A DNA stretch of 59,629 nt. It comes from an uncultured Ruminococcus sp. (lineage in GTDB: Bacteria > Bacillota > Clostridia > Oscillospirales > CAG-272). The stretch lies in the NCBI GenBank assembly GCA_902762505.1, contig CACWOQ010000005.1, positions 1-59,629 of the forward strand, read 5' to 3'. Positions 8,478 through 16,957 of the stretch are shown piece after piece. Position 1 is the first letter of the stretch, and each line of letters begins with the position of its first letter. The notes under the pieces were generated by a model. That model saw only the letters and a program-made list of their open reading frames with translations, searched no databases and was not told the DNA's origin. A program made the position numbers and the translations under genes.

Positions 8478-9645
8478 ATATCGAGTGATCCGCCGGGCGG
8501 TCGCCGCCGGACCAGATAAGCTCCGACGTCGTCATCGCGCCGTCATCCGACCAGAAGGGGTGCGAGGCGTCGAGCCCGAGCGGCAGAAATCCCGCCGTGC
8601 ATAAATACAGGCTTCCCGTACATATGTAAAGCTCTCCGAGCGACGGCTGCTCGCCGCAGAGTCCGACAGTAAGCCATCCGTCCCTGAAGTTTTCCGGGGA
8701 GTCGAAGCAGCGGCGTATCACCTTTGTCAGAGCCGCTCTTATCTGCGCCGGGCTGGCGCCGGGCACCTCGATCCCCTCGAGCGCCGCCTGCGCGAGCATC
8801 TGAAACGCCCCCGTTCTGTACGTTATCGAGCGTCCGACCGGCGGAAAGGTCCCGTCCGGCGCGACGAGCATTTCAAGCACCGCCGCATATCTGCCGGCGC
8901 GTTTGAGAGCCGTTTCATATCTCTTCTCCGTTCCCGCGCGGTCCGGCAGGATATCACGCGCGGCTCGCAGGATATCGACGAGCATGGGCTGTATTACGTA
9001 GCTGTTGTAGTAATCCCAGTGAAACGACGCGCCGTCGCCGTAGACTCCGTCGCCCTTGTACCATTGCTCGTGCTGAAAAACGCACGCGTCAATGCGCATG
9101 ACGTCAGCCTGCTCACCCGCCGCGTGAAGAGCCGCCTCAACCATTCCGGAAAACAGCATCCAGTTGTTATGCGCAGGCAGTATCCTTCTCGTCTCCGTCA
9201 GGCATGATATGAGATTCTTTTTGACTCGCCCGGGGAGCTTGTCGTACAGCTCTGTCTTCGCGCGAATTATCGCGTGCGACAGAAACGCCGCGTCGACGAG
9301 GGACTGACCGTAAAGCGCCGTCACGAAGAAATCAACCCTGTCCGGCGACGTCGGGTCCGTTATCGCGTCTATCAGCTCACGGCAGAGACGCGCGTATTTT
9401 ACGCGCAGAGACTCTTCAATCGGATCCGTTTTCGGCGTTTCTATCCACGGAGCGACGCCGCACAAAAGCCGCCCGGCAAGCTCGAGATACGCAAATTTAT
9501 CCTTGTTCGCGCGCTCCCATTTGTCGGGATCGCTTTTCGGCATCCTTATTTTCAGCTGACGCGCCTCAGCCGCTTCAAGCGGCGCGTCGATTATGTGCGT
9601 CAGCGTCTTTATCCAGTATTTTCTGTCTTCAAGCCCTGTTTTCAT
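8476..9645 (-). CDS. DUF2264 family protein, probable saccharide-processing enzyme
   Basis: 389 residues. The pattern YLELAGRLLCGVAPWIE near residue 55 and GDGVYGDGASFHWDYYNSYV near 198 matches the DUF2264 family, an alpha/alpha-barrel-like family found in polysaccharide and rhamnogalacturonan loci. No signal peptide, so cytosolic. It is the last gene of the seven-gene operon and overlaps its upstream neighbour by 17 bases. Enzymatic activity is unproven for most of the family; a role as lyase or hydrolase on an acidic oligosaccharide is inferred from the heparinase-like and isomerase-like partners. Confidence 0.8.
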   Translation of the reverse strand: MKTGLEDRKYWIKTLTHIIDAPLEAAEARQLKIRMPKSDPDKWERANKDKFAYLELAGRLLCGVAPWIETPKTDPIEESLRVKYARLCRELIDAITDPTSPDRVDFFVTALYGQSLVDAAFLSHAIIRAKTELYDKLPGRVKKNLISCLTETRRILPAHNNWMLFSGMVEAALHAAGEQADVMRIDACVFQHEQWYKGDGVYGDGASFHWDYYNSYVIQPMLVDILRAARDILPDRAGTEKRYETALKRAGRYAAVLEMLVAPDGTFPPVGRSITYRTGAFQMLAQAALEGIEVPGASPAQIRAALTKVIRRCFDSPENFRDGWLTVGLCGEQPSLGELYICTGSLYLCTAGFLPLGLDASHPFWSDDGAMTTSELIWSGGDRPADHSI

Positions 9646-10357
9646 CGCATATCTCCGTTATCGCGGCGAGTGCCGCGGCGTCGTCTTTAAGATTTTCGGG
9701 ATCGTTTTCCGCGACGAATTCAAGCAGGAACGGAACGTCCCCCGCCGCCATCGCGTATTTTATCCATTGATCCTTATGACGGATGAGCGGAAGTCTGACG
9801 TCGCCCTTTTCCCATGCAAAAACGTGCAGCGCACAGAGATAAGGCGAAAAGGCTTTCAGCGCCGAGAGGTTTTCTTCGAAGCTTATATCCGGATTCGGCT
9901 GGAAATGCAGAAGACAGCCGGTCCGCTCCGCGAGACGCACCGCAAGCCCGGGATCCTCCGTCATGGTCCATCTGTGGCATTCAAGGCACACGGCGATTCC
10001 GTACCGTCCCGCTTCAAGGACGGCTTTTTTTATATTCTCCTCCGCGGTACGGTCGTACTCACGGCTCTTTCCCGCCCAGATACGGACGTATCCCGCGCCG
10101 AGAGCGCGCGCCGTGTCGAGCACGGGTGAAAAGCGTGCGAAATCGTCCGAGGCGTTATAATAGCTTCCGTAGCCCGACGGTATAACGCCCGCCGCACGGC
10201 ACAGCCCCGCGACCTCCGCCGCCTTTCCGGTATCGCCCGCCGGAACGTGGATATCGCCGCCCCATTCGATATATGAAAGTCCGTTTTCGCGGCAGAGCCG
10301 TATTATCTCCTCACACGAAAGCTGACGGAACGTGACCGAAACGAGACCCCTTTTCAC
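9629..10357 (-). CDS. Sugar phosphate isomerase/epimerase-like TIM barrel protein
   Basis: 242 residues from a GTG that overlaps the preceding stop as GTGA with GGAGGTG upstream; a longer ATG reading would run far into the previous gene. Features: SVTFRQLSCEEIIRLCRENG, then YIEWGGDIHV, a CLECHRW segment near residue 117 and LLHFQPNPDIS, the acidic and His metal ligands typical of xylose-isomerase-like (AP endonuclease 2 superfamily) barrels. Likely isomerises or epimerises a keto-sugar intermediate made by the redox enzymes of the same operon. Substrate unknown. Confidence 0.8.
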   Translation of the reverse strand: MKRGLVSVTFRQLSCEEIIRLCRENGLSYIEWGGDIHVPAGDTGKAAEVAGLCRAAGVIPSGYGSYYNASDDFARFSPVLDTARALGAGYVRIWAGKSREYDRTAEENIKKAVLEAGRYGIAVCLECHRWTMTEDPGLAVRLAERTGCLLHFQPNPDISFEENLSALKAFSPYLCALHVFAWEKGDVRLPLIRHKDQWIKYAMAAGDVPFLLEFVAENDPENLKDDAAALAAITEICDENRA

Positions 10358-11292
10358 GCCATCACCTCCAGCATGGCGGCGCTGACCTCGTACAGAGGAG
10401 CCGATCCTTTTATCACGCGCTCGAATTCGTCGCACATATACTCGCCCATCCTGCCGACCTCGTCGCCGAGGCTTCCGGCGATATGCGGCGACACGATCAC
10501 GTTTTTCAGTTCTCTGAGCTTGTGGTCTTCCGGCAGAGGCTCCGGGTCCGTTACGTCGAGCAGAGCCGTCCTTGCGGGGCAGGCTTTCAGCGCATCGTAC
10601 AGCGCGTCATGATCCACCTGCGCGCCGCGTCCGGTGTTTATGAAATACGCGTCTTCCTTCATGCCGGTTATAAGCTCTCTGCAAAGCATCCCCTTCGTCT
10701 GCGCGTTATTCGCCAGGTGATTCGAGATAACGTCGCAGGATGAGAAGATCTCTTCAAGCGAGGCGCGTTTCACGCCGAGCGCTTCAAACTCGCTGTCCGG
10801 CAGGAATTTGTCGTACGCGTATACGTCGAGCCTGTATGCCGAAAGCATACGGCAGACGAGCCGTCCGATGACTCCGAGCCCTATCACGCCGACCTTCAGC
10901 CCGTAATTGCCCTTCGGCGCCGCTTTGGCGCCGGTGAACACGTCGAAATACCGTTTGCCGCAGAGGATTATCTGCGATACCGTGAATTCCGCGACCGGAA
11001 CGCCGTTCGCCTGCCACGCCGAGAATATACGGACTCCGTTTTCCATAAACGGTCTTGCAAAGCTCTGTACCGTCCCCGCGCCGTAAAAAATATATTTCAG
11101 ACACGGAAAGTTCTGTTTTATGTAATCCGCCGTGTACGATCTCATGCCCCACGTCGTGAACAGAGCCTCGGCGTCAGCGGTTATGACGTCGGAAAAGACC
11201 GGCTCCGAACCCGACAGCGCGGCGATCCTCGAAAGCGTCTTTTCGGTATACACGCGCCGCAGCGCCGGACCGCCCGTAAATACTGTTTTCAT
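10354..11292 (-). CDS. D-2-hydroxyacid dehydrogenase (NAD-dependent)
   Basis: 312 residues from ATG 11292, preceded by AAGGGAGA; the longer TTG reading starts within the previous gene's stop region. NAD-binding loop VGVIGLGVIGRLV near residue 133. The catalytic trio is intact: Arg in INTGRGAQVD, Glu in DPEPLPEDH and His in SPHIAGS. It interconverts a 2-keto acid and a D-2-hydroxy acid. In this operon it probably acts on a sugar-derived acid such as a 2-keto aldonate (inference). GTGA overlap with the next gene. Confidence 0.85.
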   Translation of the reverse strand: MKTVFTGGPALRRVYTEKTLSRIAALSGSEPVFSDVITADAEALFTTWGMRSYTADYIKQNFPCLKYIFYGAGTVQSFARPFMENGVRIFSAWQANGVPVAEFTVSQIILCGKRYFDVFTGAKAAPKGNYGLKVGVIGLGVIGRLVCRMLSAYRLDVYAYDKFLPDSEFEALGVKRASLEEIFSSCDVISNHLANNAQTKGMLCRELITGMKEDAYFINTGRGAQVDHDALYDALKACPARTALLDVTDPEPLPEDHKLRELKNVIVSPHIAGSLGDEVGRMGEYMCDEFERVIKGSAPLYEVSAAMLEVMA

Positions 11293-11305
11293 AATATCTC
11301 CCTTT

Positions 11306-13117
11306 TTATTCAAAAGTCACGGTGAAGCTGCCCGAGCTTATCCTCGCGCGCAGATGTATCCGCCACAGCACCGGAGTGTTCCACGTGCGCTGAAGCTGTC
11401 TGTCGTTCACGGGGAATTCCTCGACCGAAGCCGAAAGCAGCGGATCGTATTTCATAACGACGCCCTGCGCAAGGATCATTTCCCCGTCTTGCTCAACGGG
11501 CTTTTCACACGTTATGAAATGCAGATCTACCGTCTGCTCGCGCTCGAGCTCGAAGCTGTCGGTCAGCGTCACCTTATCGCCTTCAAGACACGTGCTCCGT
11601 CTGTACGATATTATGCCGGCGTCACGCGGATAGGCGTCCTTCAGCTCCGCCGAAAGCGTCGTCCGTTCTCTGTTGAACACAACGTCCGTACTGCGGTAGG
11701 CTCCGCCGTCTCTCTGCTCGTGACCGCCTATATCGGCGACGTTGTGGTAAGCCGATCTCATATACCACAGCTCGTAGCGGCGCGGCGAAAACGTCTGCTT
11801 CGTATACTCTCCGGCGCCCGTGTCGATAATCACCGGCGCTCCGTTTCTGTATATCATCACGTTGCCCACGTCGTTATGGTTGTGACCTTCGGCGTTTGAG
11901 CCGCCTTTTGCGAACAGAAACGTGCCCTTGCCCGTGTCGGAGCAGCTGTGCGCCGTCATTATGCCGAGCGCGGGCAGCCGGCTGACAGGCACCGCGGACG
12001 GCTCCGCTTTTTCATAGTGCGATATAAGCCCGCGCAGAGTCCTGTATATCTGTCTGTCCGACAGAAATACCCCGTTGACGGTTATCATGCCGCGCCCGAA
12101 CGATACGAGAGCTTCGCTTCCGCATTTTTCACCCATGCGGCAGAGCTGATCTCCGTCGAGCGTGATGAACGGAGGGCTGTCGTTATAGTTTGCGAATCTG
12201 TTGGCGTGTATGTGCATCGTCATGATGTATTCGAACATCGATCTGACGTACGGGTCGCCGTAGATATCGAACGCGCCGCCGGTCAGATCGTACAAAAGCT
12301 CAAGGCAGTCGAAATAGGACGAGCCGGCGACAGTCCAGTAGTTCGGCCCCTCGTCGCAGCCGCCGTCAGCCGGCAGGTATTTCGTGTAATTGTTGAGCGC
12401 CTTCGCTGCCCGGGCGACTACGGTTTTAAGCTCCGCGTCGTCCTCAGCCATTATCGCGGCGACGTAAAGCGTATTGGATATTACCCACGGGTTCCAGTTG
12501 TTCACGGCGTTGCCGAGAAGTCCCATCCAATGGAACGTACAGTAAATGAACGGTCTTATATGGCGTTCGCGCACCGTGTATCTGATCTTCTCGCAGATAA
12601 GCGGGCAGTATGCGTCAAGGATCCGCCGGTCGAGCGCGTACACGAGCGAAAGCAGGGCGGACGTGGCAGCCGAGAAGAGATCTATTCCGTGGAGCCGGCT
12701 TTCGTTGTATACCGGCGGAAGTCCCGCGTCGCCGTGGGCGGGACTGTACATCGAAAGATGCGCGGGCAGGACCCAGCTCGATTCCTCCATTATCGCCCAC
12801 ACGACGTCGACGAGCTTTTTCGTGAACCTGCCCTTTCCTTCGTACGCCTCCGCGAGCGCAAGGCGCAGAGCCATCTCGCGGCGGCGGAAATACGGCGCCT
12901 CGTATTTCGCCCTGTTGCCGTCCTCAACGAACAGATGATAAAGCGACGCGGGGCAGAGCGGTATTTCACGCTCGAGCTCAGCCTCGGCAAGTCTTACGAC
13001 CTCTTTCATTTTTTTTGGGTCGAATTCTCTGTTTTCCGCGTCTCTGAACAGTACGAGCTCTTTGAGCGGGATGATCATGTCAGCGGAAAAACCGTGATCG
13101 GATATAAGCGTTGGCAT
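11306..13117 (-). CDS. Heparinase II/III family protein
   Basis: 603 residues from ATG 13117 (MPTLISDHGFSA), chosen because GGAGG lies 8 bases upstream and the start then follows the flavoprotein stop by one base. N-terminal half is an alpha-helical toroid with NWNPWVISNTL and DEGPNYWTVAGSSYFDCLELL. The C-terminal half has the family's beta-sandwich region with EGHNHNDVGNVMIY and DTGAGEYT, where the His/Asn residues bind metal and substrate. No signal peptide, so it is cytosolic, unlike secreted lyases; it probably acts on imported oligosaccharides by beta-elimination. Confidence 0.85.
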   Translation of the reverse strand: MPTLISDHGFSADMIIPLKELVLFRDAENREFDPKKMKEVVRLAEAELEREIPLCPASLYHLFVEDGNRAKYEAPYFRRREMALRLALAEAYEGKGRFTKKLVDVVWAIMEESSWVLPAHLSMYSPAHGDAGLPPVYNESRLHGIDLFSAATSALLSLVYALDRRILDAYCPLICEKIRYTVRERHIRPFIYCTFHWMGLLGNAVNNWNPWVISNTLYVAAIMAEDDAELKTVVARAAKALNNYTKYLPADGGCDEGPNYWTVAGSSYFDCLELLYDLTGGAFDIYGDPYVRSMFEYIMTMHIHANRFANYNDSPPFITLDGDQLCRMGEKCGSEALVSFGRGMITVNGVFLSDRQIYRTLRGLISHYEKAEPSAVPVSRLPALGIMTAHSCSDTGKGTFLFAKGGSNAEGHNHNDVGNVMIYRNGAPVIIDTGAGEYTKQTFSPRRYELWYMRSAYHNVADIGGHEQRDGGAYRSTDVVFNRERTTLSAELKDAYPRDAGIISYRRSTCLEGDKVTLTDSFELEREQTVDLHFITCEKPVEQDGEMILAQGVVMKYDPLLSASVEEFPVNDRQLQRTWNTPVLWRIHLRARISSGSFTVTFE

Positions 13118-13118
13118 T

Positions 13119-14906
13119 TCATTTTCCTCCGTTATTCTCTTTTCTTTTTCTTGAAAGAAGCGTTTCAAACCATAATTCGGGATCGGGCATCTCCGACACC
13201 GGCGCGATAAACGACAGCGCGCCGTCCGTGACGGTCCTCGTTTTTCTGATATTTGTCGTACACGGTCTGCCGTCGTATATCGCCGAGCCGTGCGAGCCGA
13301 CGTTCTCCGACGAGCAGATCATGGCTGACAGAACGGATCTGCACGTCAGCGCGGTATCACGGAGCATGAAATAAGCCGGCAGCTCCGTTCTGTCCGCGAT
13401 CACCGCCTCGTTTTCAAAGTTGTCGCAAAGACGGCAAAGCCCGGCGAACGTTTCTCTTATCTTCTCCGTGTTTCTGTCAAAATCCGCGTACCGGCTCATA
13501 TCCGAGCGGATACGGCAAAGCAGTTCTTTTACGTTCGATCTGCCGTATTTTATATCCGGTAAAACGTATGACGGTATCTCCCGGTCGTTTTTTTTCACCG
13601 CCGCGATATGCTCCGCGGCGCGAAGACTGCCGACCTGCGTGGAATTCAGCGCGCTGCCGCCCGGGCGGTAAACGCCGAACGTGCCCGCCGCCTCACCGGC
13701 GCAGTACAGACCTCTGACGGACGTCTGCCAGTTCATATCAACGTCGACTCCGCCGTTGCAGTGCTGTGCGCAGACGGCGATTTGCAGTCTGTCTTTATAC
13801 AGGTCTATTCCGTGATCCCGATACAGCTCTGTTGCCACGGGATTCATTTTTTCAAGTCTTTCGACGGGTGTGCCGAAAAGCGCCCCGGATCTTTCAAGAT
13901 ACCCGTACGCCTCGTAAGACAGTACGGAAAAACCGTCTTCAAGCCCCTTCGGATTCTTCGTATAATCGAGGTATACGCGCCGTCCGGACTTTATCTCGTC
14001 CGCGACGAGCAGGTCGATCTTCGACGATCCCTCCGTCTTTCTGCTGTCAAACGGCCACTGATAGCCCTTAAGGAATATAAGCCCGAGCGACTCTTTTCCG
14101 AGCGCGTCGTACAAAAATTCCGTTTCATCGCCGTCCTCCGACACGGATACGTATCTCGGCAGTACCTGCTGATAAGTCCCGGAAAGGTTCCAGCGGAAAT
14201 CCGTGCTCGCTATGCCGTACTGCCATTGATCGGCGTTGGACAGCCGTGCGCCCGCTTCGATCGCAAGCCCCGTCGAGCCGTGCTGACTCTGCGGATAGAC
14301 CGTGTTTTCGTATATGCCGGACGGACCGCCCGTGCAGAGCACGACGTTATCGCAGGCGTATACGCAAAGCTCGCCCATCTCAGTCGATACGCAGGCGAGC
14401 CCGGTGACGGCGCCGTCCTTCGTCAGTATCTTTACGGCAAGCGTGTTGTCTATTATCGCGGTACCGTTTGACATGACCTTTTTTTCAAGCGCCTCTGTCA
14501 TGTATTTCGACGTCAGAGGTCCCGACGACGTGGCGCGGCTCCGCGGATCGTGATCAGTCTTATATCCCGCGTATTCACCGAATTCATTGCACGGGAAAGG
14601 AACGCCCGCCTCCACGAGATTCATAAAGCAGCGAACCGAATACGCGGCTTCACACAGGGCGTGCTCGCCCATGACGGCGCCGCCCGAATAAAGCGTTTCC
14701 GCAAGCTCGCGGACGCTGTCGCCCTCAGCCCCGCACAGCGAAAGCTTATAATAAGTCTGCTTGTCGGAGCCTGTGTTGCGCGAGGTGCCGCAGTTCTTTC
14801 CCTCGGTGACGATCGCCGTATCTGTCACGCCGAGTCTGTAAAGCCTGTCCGCGGCGTTGTATCCGGCGCAGCCGGTGCCGATCACTATCGTGTTGTAATA
14901 TTTCAT
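13119..14906 (-). CDS. FAD-dependent fumarate reductase/succinate dehydrogenase-like flavoprotein
   Basis: 595 residues from ATG 14906, which overlaps the SDR stop as ATGA. N-terminal FAD loop TIVIGTGCAGYNAA, then CGTSRNTGSDKQTYYKLSL, and the conserved VLCTGGPSGIYENTVYP and GLYCAGEAAGTFGVYRPGGSAL segments of the FAD_binding_2 family. No twin-arginine or Sec signal and no heme domain, so it is a soluble oxidoreductase. Family members reduce C=C bonds or oxidise alcohols. With the OYE and SDR it likely performs a redox step on a saccharide or ring compound (inference). Confidence 0.85.
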   Translation of the reverse strand: MKYYNTIVIGTGCAGYNAADRLYRLGVTDTAIVTEGKNCGTSRNTGSDKQTYYKLSLCGAEGDSVRELAETLYSGGAVMGEHALCEAAYSVRCFMNLVEAGVPFPCNEFGEYAGYKTDHDPRSRATSSGPLTSKYMTEALEKKVMSNGTAIIDNTLAVKILTKDGAVTGLACVSTEMGELCVYACDNVVLCTGGPSGIYENTVYPQSQHGSTGLAIEAGARLSNADQWQYGIASTDFRWNLSGTYQQVLPRYVSVSEDGDETEFLYDALGKESLGLIFLKGYQWPFDSRKTEGSSKIDLLVADEIKSGRRVYLDYTKNPKGLEDGFSVLSYEAYGYLERSGALFGTPVERLEKMNPVATELYRDHGIDLYKDRLQIAVCAQHCNGGVDVDMNWQTSVRGLYCAGEAAGTFGVYRPGGSALNSTQVGSLRAAEHIAAVKKNDREIPSYVLPDIKYGRSNVKELLCRIRSDMSRYADFDRNTEKIRETFAGLCRLCDNFENEAVIADRTELPAYFMLRDTALTCRSVLSAMICSSENVGSHGSAIYDGRPCTTNIRKTRTVTDGALSFIAPVSEMPDPELWFETLLSRKRKENNGGK

Positions 14907-15628
14907 AGTCTTCTTATATGCATACCGCCGTCGACTTCGATCGAGGCGCCGGTCGTATATCCGAACGTCCCGTCGCACAGGGCGGCTACGGCTTTCGCCG
15001 CGTCCTCCGGCTGTCCCCAGCGTTTTATCGGGACGAGTCCTTCGCCGATCAGTCTGTCGTATTTATCCTTCACAGCCGCGGTCATACCGGTCGCTATTAT
15101 TCCGGGGCAGATCTCGTTTACGGTTATCCCGTATTCCGCGAGTCTGTCGGCGAAAAGCGTCGTTATCATGGAGACGCCGGCTTTCGATATGCAGTATTCT
15201 CCGCGGCTTACCGAGCTCGTATACGCCGAGCAGGACGATATATTGACGATATATCCTCCGCCTCCGCGCGCGATCATGGCTTTCGCGGCGTACTGCGTAA
15301 GGAACAGCGTGCCCTTCGTGTTGATGCCCGTGACGCGATCGTAGCTTTCCTCCGTCATTTCAAGCAGATCGGCGCGCACCTTCGGCGCGACGCCCGCCAC
15401 GTTCACTAGCGCCGTGAATTCACCCTCACGGCAAGCCGTGTCGATCAGCTTTTCGCGCGACTTTCGATCCGATATGTCTCCCTTCATGTAGATCATACCG
15501 GCGGAGTCGAGGCAGCCGTCGTATTCGCAGACGTCCATGCCTACGACGCGGTATCCTTTTTCATTAAGAGCGCGGACTACGGCACCGCCGATACCGCCCA
15601 TAACGCCCGTTACAGCCGCTGTTTTCAT
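14903..15628 (-). CDS. Short-chain dehydrogenase/reductase
   Basis: 241 residues. Cofactor loop TGVMGGIGGAV at residues 8-18, NVAG motif (LVNVAGVAPKVRAD), and the catalytic set NISSCSAYTSSVSRGEYCISK with Ser and YxxxK. The C-terminus PEDAAKAVAALCD...GYTTGASIEVDGG is classical. A complete, active-looking NAD(P)H-dependent alcohol/ketone oxidoreductase. Overlaps both neighbours by 4 bases. Confidence 0.92.
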   Translation of the reverse strand: MKTAAVTGVMGGIGGAVVRALNEKGYRVVGMDVCEYDGCLDSAGMIYMKGDISDRKSREKLIDTACREGEFTALVNVAGVAPKVRADLLEMTEESYDRVTGINTKGTLFLTQYAAKAMIARGGGGYIVNISSCSAYTSSVSRGEYCISKAGVSMITTLFADRLAEYGITVNEICPGIIATGMTAAVKDKYDRLIGEGLVPIKRWGQPEDAAKAVAALCDGTFGYTTGASIEVDGGMHIRRL

Positions 15629-16809
15629 TTCGTCAACCTCCTGTAAAGCTCTCTGTAATATTCGTCAAAAACGGCGCATCCGGAGGGCGCGTCAAGCCTC
15701 ATCAGCTCCGTGCATTTCGAGCAGGTGAGACAGCATTTCCGTCTTTCAACGGCGCCTTTGAGATAATCGTTGTAAATATCGGGATACGCGAGCCACATCC
15801 TGCCTATGCCCACAAGATCGCAGGCGCCGTGAGAAAGCAGCTTTTCCGCCTCGTCGAGCACCTTCTCGCGGTAATACGATATCCCGGAGGCGACCGTGAC
15901 GAGGCGCGGGAATTCCCGTTTTATATGCGTTTCTATATCTTCAAGCCGTTTCAGCCCCGTCTCCGGCGTCTCCGGGGGAACGTACGGTCCGCGTCTGAAC
16001 GGACGGTTGATATGCGGTACGAAATACGGGTTGCCGACCGTCACGTTGAGGATATGTACCCCCTCGTCCTGCAAAAGTCCGATGAGTCTGTCCCCCTCCG
16101 TCATATCGAGCCTCCCCTGCTCATCCGCGCCGAAGCCGTATGGATACGGCACCATCTCCGATACTCCGAGCCTGCACGTCAGAAGTCTGTCGCCCGGAAG
16201 CGCGGGTTTTACAGCTCTTATGCAGTCGAGGAAAAGGCGCGTTCTGTTTTCAAAGCTGCCGCCGTATTTTCCGGGACGGTCGTACGCCGAAAGGGATTCC
16301 GACAAAAGATATCCGTGACACGCCTTGACGTCTACCCCGTCAAAGCCGGCGCGCACGGCGAGCCTCGCCGTTTTTTCGAACATTTCCGGCACAAGCTCGA
16401 GATACCCGTCTTCCGCGACGCAGTCGTCGTCTACCGGTCTGTCCTTTTCATAAAGCGCGTTCCTGTACACGACGATCGGTCTTACGCTCTGTCTGCCGGA
16501 ATGTGTGAGCTGCAGGATATACGTCTGATCCGTCGGCGACTGTTTCCGCATACTGTCAAGCATCCTTGCGAACGCGTCGACGTTTTGTTCGGTTATCACC
16601 ATCTGTCTGTCGTTGGCGCAGCCCTCAGGGCATACGGCGCTCGCCTCGAACCAGACGGTGCCGGCGCCGCTTTTCGCCGCCTTGCCGTATTTGCGGAGCG
16701 TAAGCTCCGAAGGCGATCCGTCCGGCAGGCAGTCGCATCCCTCCATCGGCTGAAGCACGAGGCGGTTCTTTAACGTGCGTCCGTTTATTTCGAGTACGTC
16801 ATTTAACAT
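15625..16809 (-). CDS. NADH:flavin oxidoreductase, old yellow enzyme family, single domain
   Basis: 394 residues. FMN-binding barrel with KNRLVLQPMEGCDCLPDG at the N-terminus, LQLTHSGRQS, GFDGVDVKACHGYLLSESLS, and the C-terminal FMN phosphate segment GACDLVGIGRMWLAYPD. A Cys cluster near residues 359-378 (CCLTCSKC and a later GC) suggests an iron-sulfur cluster as in 2,4-dienoyl-CoA reductase, but the FAD/NADH domain of that enzyme is absent. First gene of the operon, with GGAGGG before the ATG. Likely reduces an activated C=C bond; the electron donor may be a separate flavoprotein. Confidence 0.88.
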   Translation of the reverse strand: MLNDVLEINGRTLKNRLVLQPMEGCDCLPDGSPSELTLRKYGKAAKSGAGTVWFEASAVCPEGCANDRQMVITEQNVDAFARMLDSMRKQSPTDQTYILQLTHSGRQSVRPIVVYRNALYEKDRPVDDDCVAEDGYLELVPEMFEKTARLAVRAGFDGVDVKACHGYLLSESLSAYDRPGKYGGSFENRTRLFLDCIRAVKPALPGDRLLTCRLGVSEMVPYPYGFGADEQGRLDMTEGDRLIGLLQDEGVHILNVTVGNPYFVPHINRPFRRGPYVPPETPETGLKRLEDIETHIKREFPRLVTVASGISYYREKVLDEAEKLLSHGACDLVGIGRMWLAYPDIYNDYLKGAVERRKCCLTCSKCTELMRLDAPSGCAVFDEYYRELYRRLTK

Positions 16810-16821
16810 AATATCCCTCCG

Positions 16822-16870
16822 GGTATTTCATATGACCATTATATAACAGTTTATTTGTATTGTAAATACC
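16822..16870 (-). promoter_or_regulatory. Promoter of the seven-gene redox/lyase operon with flanking inverted repeat
   Basis: TTTACA (complement of 16861-16866), 17-bp spacer, TATAAT (complement of 16838-16843). GGTATTT at 16822-16828 and AAATACC at 16864-16870 form an inverted repeat on either side of the promoter, a possible operator. No regulator gene is adjacent. Confidence 0.7.
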
Positions 16871-16920
16871 GATTTGTGCAAATTACATTTCATTTTATGC
16901 TTTGATTTTTGTAACGACAA

Positions 16921-16957
16921 CAAACGGCGCGGTCCTTGAACAGTCCGCGCCGCCGTA
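16921..16957 (-). terminator. Terminator of the htpG operon
   Basis: On the minus strand, CGGCGCGG ... CCGCGCCG (complement of 16945-16952 and 16925-16932) forms an 8-bp GC stem right after the beta-helix gene stop, followed by TTTGTTGT. Confidence 0.65.

Noticed and set aside
13119..16809. Bile-acid (bai) or bilirubin reductase operon
   Set aside because: OYE, SDR and flavoprotein are reminiscent, but the partners are heparinase-like, DUF2264 and sugar isomerase-like proteins, and the CoA ligase/transferase or the BilS-type flavodoxin is missing from this operon.
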